Source of the DNA: Paraburkholderia sp. D15
GTDB lineage: Bacteria > Pseudomonadota > Gammaproteobacteria > Burkholderiales > Burkholderiaceae
Length of the DNA stretch: 64,000 bases
Assembly (NCBI RefSeq): GCF_029910215.1
Contig: NZ_CP110395.1
Location: forward strand, 3,472,001 to 3,536,000
Direction of reading: 5' to 3'
Within the stretch, counting starts at the first letter, position 1. Each line of letters opens with the position of its first letter. This document shows positions 1 through 7,806 of the stretch, in pieces. A model generated the notes under the pieces. The model searched no databases and was not told the origin of the DNA. It worked only from the letters and a program-made list of their open reading frames with translations. The position numbers and the translations under genes are program-made.

Positions 1-42
1 CAGCACGATCGCACCGCTACGCGTCACCCTGCGCAAGCTCAT
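1..42 (-). CDS. Start of a gene cut by the left edge, probable LolA-like carrier of the APE cluster
   Basis: Only the first 14 codons are in the window (MSLRRVTRSGAIVL). The ATG overlaps the thioesterase stop as ATGA, so the two genes are translationally coupled and belong to the same operon. Two or three basic residues followed by a turn to hydrophobic ones look like the beginning of a signal peptide. In aryl-polyene clusters the gene after the thioesterase usually encodes a LolA-like outer-membrane lipoprotein carrier. That identity is inferred from gene order only, because no diagnostic residue is visible. Confidence 0.5.
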   Translation of the reverse strand, partial: MSLRRVTRSGAIVL

Positions 43-470
43 TGCCCCCATACGCGCTCCAGCTTGTCGAACACCACGGGCGGCGACACGAACTGCAATT
101 CCTGGGTGGCCGCCTCGACCGCGACCTGGATCGTGAAGCCTTTCGTCAGACGCGTGCCCGACGCGCAATCGACGATTTCATAGCCTATTTTCAGGCGGTT
201 TTCGTATTCGAGCAGTTGCGTGCGCACTTCGATCTGCTGACCGTAGGTAGCCGGCCGCACGTACTTCAGATGCGCCTCGACGATCGGCCACAAATAGCCG
301 GACGCCTGCATCTCGCGATAGTCGTAATCGAAGGTGCGCAGCAGCGCCGCGCGGCCGATCTCGAAGTACTTCAGATAGTGGCCGTGCCAGCACACGTTCA
401 TCGCGTCGACGTCGTGGAACGGCACTTCGACCAACGCGCTCGCGCTCGGCAGCTTGCGGGCTTCGCTCAT
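39..470 (-). CDS. Hotdog-fold acyl-CoA/ACP thioesterase of the aryl-polyene cluster
   Basis: A 143-residue protein of the 4-hydroxybenzoyl-CoA thioesterase/YbgC family. The N-terminal VPFHDVDAMNVCWHGHYLKY carries the family signature with the catalytic Asp (DVDAMNVCWHG), and the length fits a single hotdog domain. I chose the start MSEARK at 470 because it forms an ATGA overlap with the ammonia-lyase stop; 12 extra upstream codons are open but would run into that gene. In APE clusters a thioesterase of this type (ApeK-like) is thought to release or edit acyl-ACP intermediates in the cytoplasm. The role is inferred from context. Confidence 0.85.
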   Translation of the reverse strand: MSEARKLPSASALVEVPFHDVDAMNVCWHGHYLKYFEIGRAALLRTFDYDYREMQASGYLWPIVEAHLKYVRPATYGQQIEVRTQLLEYENRLKIGYEIVDCASGTRLTKGFTIQVAVEAATQELQFVSPPVVFDKLERVWGQ

Positions 471-2122
471 GCCTGCGCTCCCGTGTAGTCGTGCAGCAGA
501 TCGCACGCGGCGATCCGCGCGGTCAGCGCACGCAGTTCGTGTTCGAGCGCGCGGTCTTCATCGACGAATGGCGACAGCGCGCTCACGCGTTCCATGAAGC
601 CTTGCAACGGCGCGGGCACCGGCGTGTCGCCATCGATGCGCAAGCGCAGACGCGCGGCCTGCACCGTGGCCAGCGTGTGCGCCGCCGCCACCTGCTCGGT
701 CAACTCCAGCACGCGCAGGCAGTCGCGCGCGGCGATCGTGCCCATGCTGACCTTGTCCTGGTTGTGCGCCTCGGTGGAGCGCGAAAACACGCTCGCGGGC
801 ATGGTGTTCTTCAGCGCCTCGGCCGTCCACGCGGACGACGAAATCTGCACCGCCTTGAAGCCGTGATTGATCGGCGCGCGCGCGGGCGCCGCGCCCGTCA
901 GATTGCGCGGCAAACCGTTGTTGAAGTTCACGTCGACCAGCAAGGCGAGCTGGCGATCCATCAGATCCGCCAGATTGGCGACGGCGACCTTCAGCGAATC
1001 CATCGCGAATGCGATATGGCCGCCGTAGAAGTTGCCGCCGTGCAGCACGCGTTCGTTGTCGGGATCGATCAGCGGATTGTCGTTCGCGCTGTTCAGTTCG
1101 TTCTCGACGTCGCGACGCACCCAGCTGAGCGCGTCGCGCGCCACGCCGATCACATGCGGCGCGCAGCGAATCGAATAGCGGTCCTGCAAACGGTGGCCCG
1201 GCGTATCGTCGCGGCCCGTCAGATCGTCGCGAATCCATGCGGCCGCTTCGGCCTGGCCCACGTGCGGCTTCGCTTCGAACAGCATCGCGTCGAAGTGCGC
1301 GGCGCGGCCGTCGAGCGCCACCGTGCACAGCGCCGTGAGACGCGCGGTCAGCCGCGTCAGATGATCGGCGCGCGCGAACGCGAGACACGCGAGGCCGGTC
1401 ATCACCGCCGTGCCGTTCATCAGCGCGAGACCTTCCTTCGGCGCCAGCGTGAGCGGCGCCTGGCCGAGTTCCTGCCAGACGTCGCGCACGTCGCGCAACT
1501 GGCCTTCGAACAGCACGTCGCGCTCGCCCGCCAGCGCGGCGGCCACATACGACAGCGGCGTCAGATCGCCGCTCGCGCCGACCGAGCCTTCCGCCGGAAT
1601 GCGCGGCAACACGCGATGATTGATCAGATCGGCGAGCCGTTCGAGCAGCACCGGACGCACGCCGGAAAAACCGTACGCGAGCGAATTCAGACGCGCGGCG
1701 ATCACCGCGAGCGTCTGCGCGTCGTCGAGGTATTGGCCCATGCCGCAACCGTGGTAGCGCGTGAGTTGCAGCGGCAACGCTTCGACCAGCTCCATCGGCA
1801 CGTCGACCACGCACGCGTCGCCGTAACCGGTGTTCACGCCGTAGACGGTCGCGCCGGCGGCCAGATGACGGCGCAGGAAATCCGCGCCGCGCTGGATGCG
1901 CGCGCGCCATGCCGGATCGGCGCTCAACGCGACCGGCACGCGCTGCCGCGCAATCGCCACGACCTCTTCGATCGACAGCTTGCGTGCGCCGATCACGACG
2001 GCGTCCTGTGCGCTCGCCACGGTGTTTGCCGCTGCGTTTGGCGCTGCGTTCGCTGCTGCGTTCGCGTTCGACTGCAGAGGTACGCCGTCCGCCGGCGTGT
2101 CGATCAGATCATGTTCGGCCAT
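467..2122 (-). CDS. MIO-type aromatic amino-acid ammonia-lyase (HAL/TAL/PAL family)
   Basis: A 551-residue lyase that would deaminate an aromatic amino acid to an aryl acrylate (for example cinnamate or coumarate) as the polyene starter. The MIO-forming Ala-Ser-Gly triad is at 183-185 in GSVGASGDLTPL, and the catalytic Tyr is at 94 in VYGVNTGYG. The substrate-selectivity pair falls at Tyr123-His124 (LTRYHGCGMG). By my alignment this is neither the His-Leu of Rhodobacter tyrosine lyase, nor the Phe-Leu of phenylalanine lyases, nor the Ser-His of HutH. The first ~40 residues are an Asn/Ala-rich low-complexity extension. The start overlaps the glycosyltransferase gene by 14 bp. The family is certain and the substrate is not; a HutH function is unlikely here because no hut genes are adjacent. 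Confidence 0.9.
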   Translation of the reverse strand: MAEHDLIDTPADGVPLQSNANAAANAAPNAAANTVASAQDAVVIGARKLSIEEVVAIARQRVPVALSADPAWRARIQRGADFLRRHLAAGATVYGVNTGYGDACVVDVPMELVEALPLQLTRYHGCGMGQYLDDAQTLAVIAARLNSLAYGFSGVRPVLLERLADLINHRVLPRIPAEGSVGASGDLTPLSYVAAALAGERDVLFEGQLRDVRDVWQELGQAPLTLAPKEGLALMNGTAVMTGLACLAFARADHLTRLTARLTALCTVALDGRAAHFDAMLFEAKPHVGQAEAAAWIRDDLTGRDDTPGHRLQDRYSIRCAPHVIGVARDALSWVRRDVENELNSANDNPLIDPDNERVLHGGNFYGGHIAFAMDSLKVAVANLADLMDRQLALLVDVNFNNGLPRNLTGAAPARAPINHGFKAVQISSSAWTAEALKNTMPASVFSRSTEAHNQDKVSMGTIAARDCLRVLELTEQVAAAHTLATVQAARLRLRIDGDTPVPAPLQGFMERVSALSPFVDEDRALEHELRALTARIAACDLLHDYTGAQA

Positions 2123-3917
2123 TCGCGCCTCGCTTGGGGCTGGCCCAGAAATCGAAGAAGTTGAACCATTGGTAGGGGGCCTTGCGGCAATAGTGTTCGA
2201 GCCGTGCGGCGTAACGCTGCGCCCATGCCGCGAGGTGCTGTGCGCGGTCGCGGCGCGGCAGGTCGATACGCTCGGCGAACGGCTCGAAGTACAGACGGTA
2301 ACCGTCCTGCTCTTTCAGACAGAAAAACAGATAGACCGGGCAGCCCAACGCATGCGCGAGCACATAGGGGCCTTGCGCGAACGGCGCGGTCGCGCCGAGA
2401 AAGCGCGCCTCGGTGGTACGGCCCGCTTCGTGCGCGGGCACGCGGTCGCCGACGATCACCAGCAGTTCGCCGGCATCGACGCGCTCCTGCATCAGCATCG
2501 CGGTCTCCGGACCGAAGTCGCGCACTTCGAGCAGGTGGCGCGCGAACTCGCTGTTCGCCGACGCCAGCACGCTGTTGAAACGCCGCGCGTGTTCGGTGTA
2601 GACGACCGCGGTGACTTTTGCATAGGCGCCCTGCGCGGCGAGTGCGCGGGTCATTTCCAGATTGCCGAGATGCGCGCCGATCACGAGCGCGCCCTTGCCG
2701 CTCGCGGCCAGCGCCTGGAAGGCCGACGGGTCCTCGAACTTGACGTCGGCGTTGCCGACGCGGCCCGACCACGCCGCGAGCTTGTCGAAGCCCGACTGCG
2801 CGAACGCCAGCATGTGGCGATAGGCGGACAGCCAGCCGGGACGCGGCGTATCGCCGTGCGGCGCGGCTGCGTTCAGATGCCGGAAGTAGTTGCCCGACGC
2901 CTCGCGTGCCGCGCGGCCCGTCAACAGAAAATACGCGACGATCGGATGCAGCCACAGCGCGGTGAAGCGCCGGCCGAACAGCTTGCAACTCAGCGCGAGC
3001 AAGGACATGCCGAGGTGGCTGCCGCGTTCGGCGATGCGCCACCAGTCCTGCTGGCCGGCGCTCGCCTGGGTATCGGGTTCGCTGCCGGCGCCGCGATCGG
3101 CGTGCGAGTGCGGCTGAGGTTGGGTTTGAGGTTGGGTTTGACCCTGCGTATGCGCCTCTGCAAGCACGCCACGGCGCGGCATGAACTTGTGCGCGAGCAG
3201 CATCGGCAGACGCCACAGCATGCCGAACACGAGCCGCGTATGACTGCGGCTGATGCGCACGTTGTCCCACAGCACGTCGAAGTGCGACACGCCGTCGAAC
3301 GCGTAGGTCACGCGGGTCGGAATGGCGCGGAACGCCGCGCGCCGCCAGTACAGCCGCACCAGAATTTCGATGTCGAAATCCATGCGCGTCGGCAGGCGCA
3401 CGCTGTCGATCAACTCGCACGCCAGAGCGAGCGGATACAGCCGGAACCCGCACATCGAATCGCGGATCGTCAGCGACAGCGTTTCGATCCACACCCACAC
3501 GTGCGTCAGATAGCGGCCATAGAGACGCGCCTTCGGCACGCTTTCGTCGTAGACCGGGCGGCCGAGAATCACCGCGCCCGGTTCGGCGCGCGCGGCATCG
3601 AGAAAACGCGGCACATCTGTCGCGTCGTGCTGACCGTCGGCGTCGATCTGCAAGACGTGCGTGTAGCCGGCGCGATACGCGGCGCGCAGGCCCGCCATCA
3701 CCGCCGCGCCCTTGCCGCCGTTGACCGGCAGACGCAGCAGCGTCAACTGGTCCGCGTACTGCCGCGCGAGTTCCGCGAGCACCTGCTGGGTCGCGGCGTC
3801 GCTGCCGTCGTCGACGACGAACAATGGCAGACCGTGCACCGCGAGATGCGCGACGGTCGTGCCGATCGCGTCCTTGTGGTTGTAGATCGGAATGACGATG
3901 CACGCGGCGAACTTCAT
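2109..3917 (-). CDS. Fusion of glycosyltransferase family 2 and LpxL-like lysophospholipid acyltransferase
   Basis: A 602-residue two-domain protein. Residues 1-~240 are a GT-A glycosyltransferase (CIVIPIYN; VVDDGSD at 34-40; metal-binding DADGQHD from 92). Residues ~300-600 are a LpxL/HtrB-type acyltransferase with the HLGNLE motif (His416, Glu421). A Gln/Pro repeat linker (TQPQTQPQPH) joins them. The start ATG at 3917 overlaps the ligase stop as TGATG; the much longer upstream open frame is a shadow of the ligase gene. In APE clusters this fusion (ApeJ-like) is thought to attach the polyene to a glycolipid anchor at the inner membrane. That role is inference; the domain calls are direct. 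Confidence 0.9.
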   Translation of the reverse strand: MKFAACIVIPIYNHKDAIGTTVAHLAVHGLPLFVVDDGSDAATQQVLAELARQYADQLTLLRLPVNGGKGAAVMAGLRAAYRAGYTHVLQIDADGQHDATDVPRFLDAARAEPGAVILGRPVYDESVPKARLYGRYLTHVWVWIETLSLTIRDSMCGFRLYPLALACELIDSVRLPTRMDFDIEILVRLYWRRAAFRAIPTRVTYAFDGVSHFDVLWDNVRISRSHTRLVFGMLWRLPMLLAHKFMPRRGVLAEAHTQGQTQPQTQPQPHSHADRGAGSEPDTQASAGQQDWWRIAERGSHLGMSLLALSCKLFGRRFTALWLHPIVAYFLLTGRAAREASGNYFRHLNAAAPHGDTPRPGWLSAYRHMLAFAQSGFDKLAAWSGRVGNADVKFEDPSAFQALAASGKGALVIGAHLGNLEMTRALAAQGAYAKVTAVVYTEHARRFNSVLASANSEFARHLLEVRDFGPETAMLMQERVDAGELLVIVGDRVPAHEAGRTTEARFLGATAPFAQGPYVLAHALGCPVYLFFCLKEQDGYRLYFEPFAERIDLPRRDRAQHLAAWAQRYAARLEHYCRKAPYQWFNFFDFWASPKRGANGRT

Positions 3918-5731
3918 CACGCGTGCTCCCGGTAGTGAATCGCGCCGGACGCGCATTCGCGGCCGCTCAGCCGATAGCTGAACTGCACGCGGCGGCGCTC
4001 GGCGTCGTGCGCGAGCGTGAGCTTGAGCACCGCGCCCGGCGCCACCGGCGCCATGAACTTCAGCCGGTCCACCGACGCCACCGCGCGCGCGCCCGGCAGA
4101 TGATCGGCCGCGAGGCGGATCGCCCAGTCGACCTGCACCACGCCGGGCAGAATCGGCAGGCCCGGGAAATGGCCGGCGAAATGCGACAGCGACGGCGGCA
4201 CGCGCAGGTCGTAGTGCAGCGTGTCGCCGCTGCGCGTTTCGGCGAGCACTTCCATGCCCTCGCCGCGCGGCTCGAAGGCCGCCGCGAGCGCCGCGACCGG
4301 CAGCTTGCCGCGCGCGTCGAACGGCAACGTCACGCGGAAACGCCAGTGACGCGGCAACACCACCACGTCGAAGTAATCGGCGAGATGACGGCGCAGCGTT
4401 TTCGCGAGCGCGACGCGGCCTTCGTCGCACAGCGCCGCGCTGCCCGCTTCGGTCAGCGCCACCACTGCACCGACGCGATCGCGCGTCGCGCCTTCGAGCG
4501 GCACGAGCGCCGCCTGCGCGACGAACGGATGACGGGCGAGACGCGCTTCGAGTTCAGGCAACGACACGCGCTTGCCGTCCAGTTTCAGCACGCGGTCGAG
4601 GCGGCCTTGCAGACGGAAACGGCCGTCCGCCTCGACGGCGATCTGGTCGTCGGTGCGATGCCAGCCGTCGTGATCCAGATGCGGCGAACGCACGCTCAGC
4701 GCGCCGTCTTCGTCGCGACGCACTTCGATGCCGGACACCGGCTGCCACGCATCGGTCTGGTCCTGACGACGCCATGCGATGCCGCCCGTTTCCGTGCTGC
4801 CGTAGATTTCGAACGGCGCGGCGCCGTAGGCTGCCGCGTATTCCCGCGCGGCGTCCAGCGCGAGCGGACCGCCCGACGAGAAGAACGCGCGCGGCGCGGG
4901 CGTCAACGCGGCGAAACCCGGCAACGCGGGCCAGCGCGACAGTTGCGCGGGCGTGGAGACGACGACCGTCGCGCCGCCGCGCGCGATCTGCGTTTGCAGA
5001 TGCAGCGGTTCGAGGCTGATTTCGCGGTCGAACGCGCGCCCCGCCGCCAGCGGCCACAGCACGCGGAACAGCAGGCCGTAAATGTGATGATGCGGCACGC
5101 TCGCGAGTATCGTCGCGTCGCCGGCGAGCGCGCCCCACTGCCGCTCCAGCGTGTGTACCTCGGCGTTGAATTGCGCGAGGGTCTTGCGGATCGGCTTCGG
5201 CGTGCCGCTGCTGCCGGAGGTGTAGAGCGTGAGGGGAGCGTGCGGGTCGATGATGCGGGCGTTGTGCGGCGCGGCCGTGCCATGCGCGTCGGCGGCCACG
5301 TCGTTTGCGTGCGGGCTCGCTGCGGCCATCGGCGTCGGCTCGGCGGCCTCGTGGCTCGCTGCACCGTCGCTCGCTGCACCAGCGCTCGCGGTGTCGTTGC
5401 CGCGCCACGCGAACGGCGGCAAGTCCGCATCCGTCAGCATCGCGTCGTACGCATCGGCGAGATCCGCCAGATAACCCGGCGTCGCGTTCGCCGGAATCAC
5501 CGGCTCCCTGCCGCACGCGAACAGCGCAAACAGCGTGCAGGCGAAATCGAACGGATCGTCGATACAGAGCGCGTAACGACGCGCATCGCGCGTCGTCAGC
5601 AGATCGATCAATTGCGCCACGCGCGCGCGGAATGCGGCGCGGTCGAGCGTCGTGCGCGCGTCGCGGCAGACGGGCGTTTGCAACCCGGGGGTATCGAGCA
5701 CCGCCGACAACACATCGTGCAATGCAATCAT
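3917..5731 (-). CDS. AMP-dependent acyl ligase fused to ApeI/FabZ-like hotdog dehydratase
   Basis: A 604-residue fusion. Residues 1-~480 form an adenylate-forming ligase with the P-loop TLYTSGSSGTPKP at 168-180 and the EIYGSTETGGIAWR motif. It would activate the aryl-acrylate starter and load it onto an ACP. Residues 497-604 form a hotdog domain with HFPGLPILPGVVQVDWA (His521 and Asp535 at the FabZ catalytic positions), matching ApeI-type 3-hydroxyacyl-ACP dehydratases. As I recall, the E. coli cluster encodes these two activities separately (ApeH, ApeI). An Ala-rich insert at ~112-158 interrupts the ligase before the P-loop and looks disordered. Overlaps on both sides (ATGA, TGATG) place it firmly in the operon. 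Confidence 0.9.
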   Translation of the reverse strand: MIALHDVLSAVLDTPGLQTPVCRDARTTLDRAAFRARVAQLIDLLTTRDARRYALCIDDPFDFACTLFALFACGREPVIPANATPGYLADLADAYDAMLTDADLPPFAWRGNDTASAGAASDGAASHEAAEPTPMAAASPHANDVAADAHGTAAPHNARIIDPHAPLTLYTSGSSGTPKPIRKTLAQFNAEVHTLERQWGALAGDATILASVPHHHIYGLLFRVLWPLAAGRAFDREISLEPLHLQTQIARGGATVVVSTPAQLSRWPALPGFAALTPAPRAFFSSGGPLALDAAREYAAAYGAAPFEIYGSTETGGIAWRRQDQTDAWQPVSGIEVRRDEDGALSVRSPHLDHDGWHRTDDQIAVEADGRFRLQGRLDRVLKLDGKRVSLPELEARLARHPFVAQAALVPLEGATRDRVGAVVALTEAGSAALCDEGRVALAKTLRRHLADYFDVVVLPRHWRFRVTLPFDARGKLPVAALAAAFEPRGEGMEVLAETRSGDTLHYDLRVPPSLSHFAGHFPGLPILPGVVQVDWAIRLAADHLPGARAVASVDRLKFMAPVAPGAVLKLTLAHDAERRRVQFSYRLSGRECASGAIHYREHA

Positions 5732-6483
5732 GCCGCCTCCGACCGCGCGGCTCGCGGCAGCACCACCAGATAGCGCCAGACGATCTCGGCCACCAGCAGC
5801 ACGCCGATCAGCCCATAAGCGATCGCGCCGTTATACAGCGACCAGCTCGCGCGGCTCCAGTACAGCGCCGTATACGCGGAAAACGCGCCGTTCAGCGCGA
5901 AGAAAACGCACCACACCTGGGTCACGCGCCGCGTGTGGCGCACCGCGCCCGGCAACAGATCGGGATTGCCGAGACGGGCGAATTTTTCGATCATCGACGG
6001 CCCGCGCACGAGCGTCGCGCCGAACGCGATCAGCAGCCCCAGATTGACGAGCGACGGATACAGGCGCAACAGCAACTCGCTATTGGTGAACACGATCGCC
6101 GCCGATGCGCAGCTCAGCAAGCCGACCACGGTCCAGTCGATCGACGAGAGCCGCCGCAGCGAAGTCGCGACCGGCCCGCTGCCGGCCCAGCGCTGCAGCC
6201 ACAGGATCGCGAACAGCATGCAGCCGACGTAGCGCGGCGTGTCCCAGCGCCACGCGCACAGGATCAGCGCGGGGTACGCGAGCTTCAACAGCACCTGTAC
6301 GACGGTCTTGGTCCAACCGCGCTGCGCGGCGGGCGACGCGGTCGCTGCGATTGCCGCATCAGGCGCATCGATCGCCTCGGTCGCCTCGGTCCTCGCGGAC
6401 CCATCCGGTCCGGCGGTTGCGCTGTCGTGACGGGTGGCCGGGTTAATCATCGCTGCTTGCCTACGCGAGCGCGCGGCGAACAT
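5728..6483 (-). CDS. COG4648-type polytopic membrane protein of the APE cluster
   Basis: A 251-residue protein. After a ~45-residue Ala/Asp-rich cytoplasmic N-terminus come several hydrophobic segments (for example TVVGLLSCASAAIVFTNSEL, NLGLLIAFGATLVRG, and a C-terminal span ending in LPRAARS), so an inner-membrane location is expected. Proteins of this family sit between the ACP and ligase genes in aryl-polyene and xanthomonadin-like clusters (ApeG-like), with no established biochemical function. The first ATG overlaps the ACP stop as TGATG. A second Met 11 codons in (MINPATRHD) is a possible alternative start. The family call rests on position, topology and general resemblance. Confidence 0.75.
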   Translation of the reverse strand: MFAARSRRQAAMINPATRHDSATAGPDGSARTEATEAIDAPDAAIAATASPAAQRGWTKTVVQVLLKLAYPALILCAWRWDTPRYVGCMLFAILWLQRWAGSGPVATSLRRLSSIDWTVVGLLSCASAAIVFTNSELLLRLYPSLVNLGLLIAFGATLVRGPSMIEKFARLGNPDLLPGAVRHTRRVTQVWCVFFALNGAFSAYTALYWSRASWSLYNGAIAYGLIGVLLVAEIVWRYLVVLPRAARSEAA

Positions 6484-6734
6484 CAGCCTTGTGCCGCCAG
6501 CAGGGATTCGACCGCGCCGATCACGTCGCCGACCGTGCGCACCGACTTGAACTCTTCCGGCTTGATGCGGCGGCCGGTCATTTCCTGCAGCTTGATCGCC
6601 AGGTCGACGGCGTCGATGCTGTCGAGATCGAGCTCTTCGAACAGATGCGCGTCGGGCGTCACGCGCTCCGGCTCGATCGCGAAGTTCTCTTTGAAAATGG
6701 CGCGGATGCGTTCAAGAATCTCTGCCTCGGACAC
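6483..6734 (-). CDS. Acyl carrier protein (second of a tandem pair)
   Basis: An 83-residue acyl carrier protein. LFEELDLDSIDAVDLAIKLQ carries the phosphopantetheine attachment serine at position 39 (D-S-I-D). It is followed closely by the COG4648 gene and starts three bases after the stop of the other ACP gene. Two ACPs are typical of APE systems, where one is thought to carry the aryl starter and the other the extender. Which one does which cannot be told here. Confidence 0.92.
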   Translation of the reverse strand: MSEAEILERIRAIFKENFAIEPERVTPDAHLFEELDLDSIDAVDLAIKLQEMTGRRIKPEEFKSVRTVGDVIGAVESLLAAQG

Positions 6735-6737
6735 GGT

Positions 6738-7037
6738 TTATTCCCCTTTTCTGGTGGTTTCGTTCACAGCGTGGGCCGCTTCGCGCTGACTCGCGACGAG
6801 CGCGGCCAGGGTGCTGATCGAACGGAAATGTTCGCGCGTGCGTTCGTCGTTCGCTGCAATGGTCAGTTGGTATTGTTTGCGCAGCACGATGCCGATTTCG
6901 AGCGCATCGATCGAATCGAGCCCGATGCCGTCGGTATCGAACAACGGGGCGTCGTCGTCGATATCGGCGGGGCTCAGGTCTTCCAGATCGAGCGCCTCGA
7001 TCAGAAGCTGTTTAATTTCCAGTTTTAAAGAATCCAT
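6738..7037 (-). CDS. Acyl carrier protein (first of a tandem pair)
   Basis: A 99-residue acyl carrier protein with Ser42 in DGIGLDSIDALEIGIVL as the phosphopantetheine site. The C-terminal ~20 residues extend past the usual ACP helix. Its start lies 26 bp inside the 3' end of the acyltransferase gene, which suggests translational coupling. It is clearly diverged from the other ACP, so the pair is not a recent duplication. It would carry thioester-bound polyene intermediates in the cytoplasm. Confidence 0.92.
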   Translation of the reverse strand: MDSLKLEIKQLLIEALDLEDLSPADIDDDAPLFDTDGIGLDSIDALEIGIVLRKQYQLTIAANDERTREHFRSISTLAALVASQREAAHAVNETTRKGE

Positions 7038-7806
7038 AATCGAACAGGTGCTGAGTAATGTGAGCTTCGACGGCGCTCGTCACGCTGCGCGCAGCGAGAG
7101 CCGGGGTCGCGTCGTGCGCGGTGAGCTGCTCGACGCCAAGCGGATCGAGCACGTTCACGCGCATGCGGAACGCGCGCGACGGTACGTCGTACCAGCGCAT
7201 CTGCTTGGTGAAGGCGGGAGGATTGCAGTCCATCAACACCGGCACGATCGGCGCGCCGACCTTCACGGCCATGTGCGCGAAACCGCGTGAAAATGCGTGC
7301 AGCCGGTTCGGCGCGGGACTGCGCGTGCCTTCCGGGAAAATGATCATCGTGTAGCCGGCCGTCAGTTGGCGCGCGCCGGCCTCGACGAGTTCGGCGGGAT
7401 CGGCATTGCTCACGTATTCCGCCGAGCGCACGATGCCCCAGAAACACGGGTTGCCCCAATGGGCGTTCTTCACCACGCAACAGGCGCGCGGCGTGAGCGA
7501 CAGCAGCACCATCACGTCGAGATAGGTCGGGTGGTTCGCCACCACGATCGCCGGACCGCCCGCGCGCAACGCCCGCACGTTCGACACTTCCAGCTCCATC
7601 ACGCCGATGCGTTGCAGCACCGCGACCAGCGCGCGGAAAAACCAGTGAATCACGGTGGTCACCGCGAACTGCCGCGACGCGCGATGCGGCCACAGCCAGG
7701 CGAGCGGAAACACCAGCACGGAAAACAGCACGCCGCATACGCCGAATACGACGAAGGCCATGCCCGTCGCGCAGAGACGCCACACGTAATCAAGCCGCGA
7801 GCGCAT
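7012..7806 (-). CDS. PlsC-family 1-acyl-glycerophosphate-type acyltransferase
   Basis: A 264-residue acyltransferase. A hydrophobic N-terminal segment (VVFGVCGVLFSVLVFPLAWL) anchors it to the inner membrane. The catalytic NHPTYLD (His-X4-Asp) is followed by IIFPEGTRSP, the PlsC substrate-binding block. I placed the start at MRSRLDYVW (7806) because the 43 upstream codons read through the neighbouring gene and are low in plausibility; the resulting overlap with the upstream gene is 17 bp. It corresponds to the ApeD-like acyltransferase of aryl-polyene clusters and may help anchor the product on a lipid. The actual acyl acceptor is unknown. Confidence 0.88.
   Translation of the reverse strand: MRSRLDYVWRLCATGMAFVVFGVCGVLFSVLVFPLAWLWPHRASRQFAVTTVIHWFFRALVAVLQRIGVMELEVSNVRALRAGGPAIVVANHPTYLDVMVLLSLTPRACCVVKNAHWGNPCFWGIVRSAEYVSNADPAELVEAGARQLTAGYTMIIFPEGTRSPAPNRLHAFSRGFAHMAVKVGAPIVPVLMDCNPPAFTKQMRWYDVPSRAFRMRVNVLDPLGVEQLTAHDATPALAARSVTSAVEAHITQHLFDYGFFKTGN

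Noticed and set aside
1896..3935. A 679-codon open frame on the plus strand
   Set aside because: It lies antisense to the ammonia-lyase and glycosyltransferase genes, has no ribosome site and an Arg-rich, protein-unlike product.
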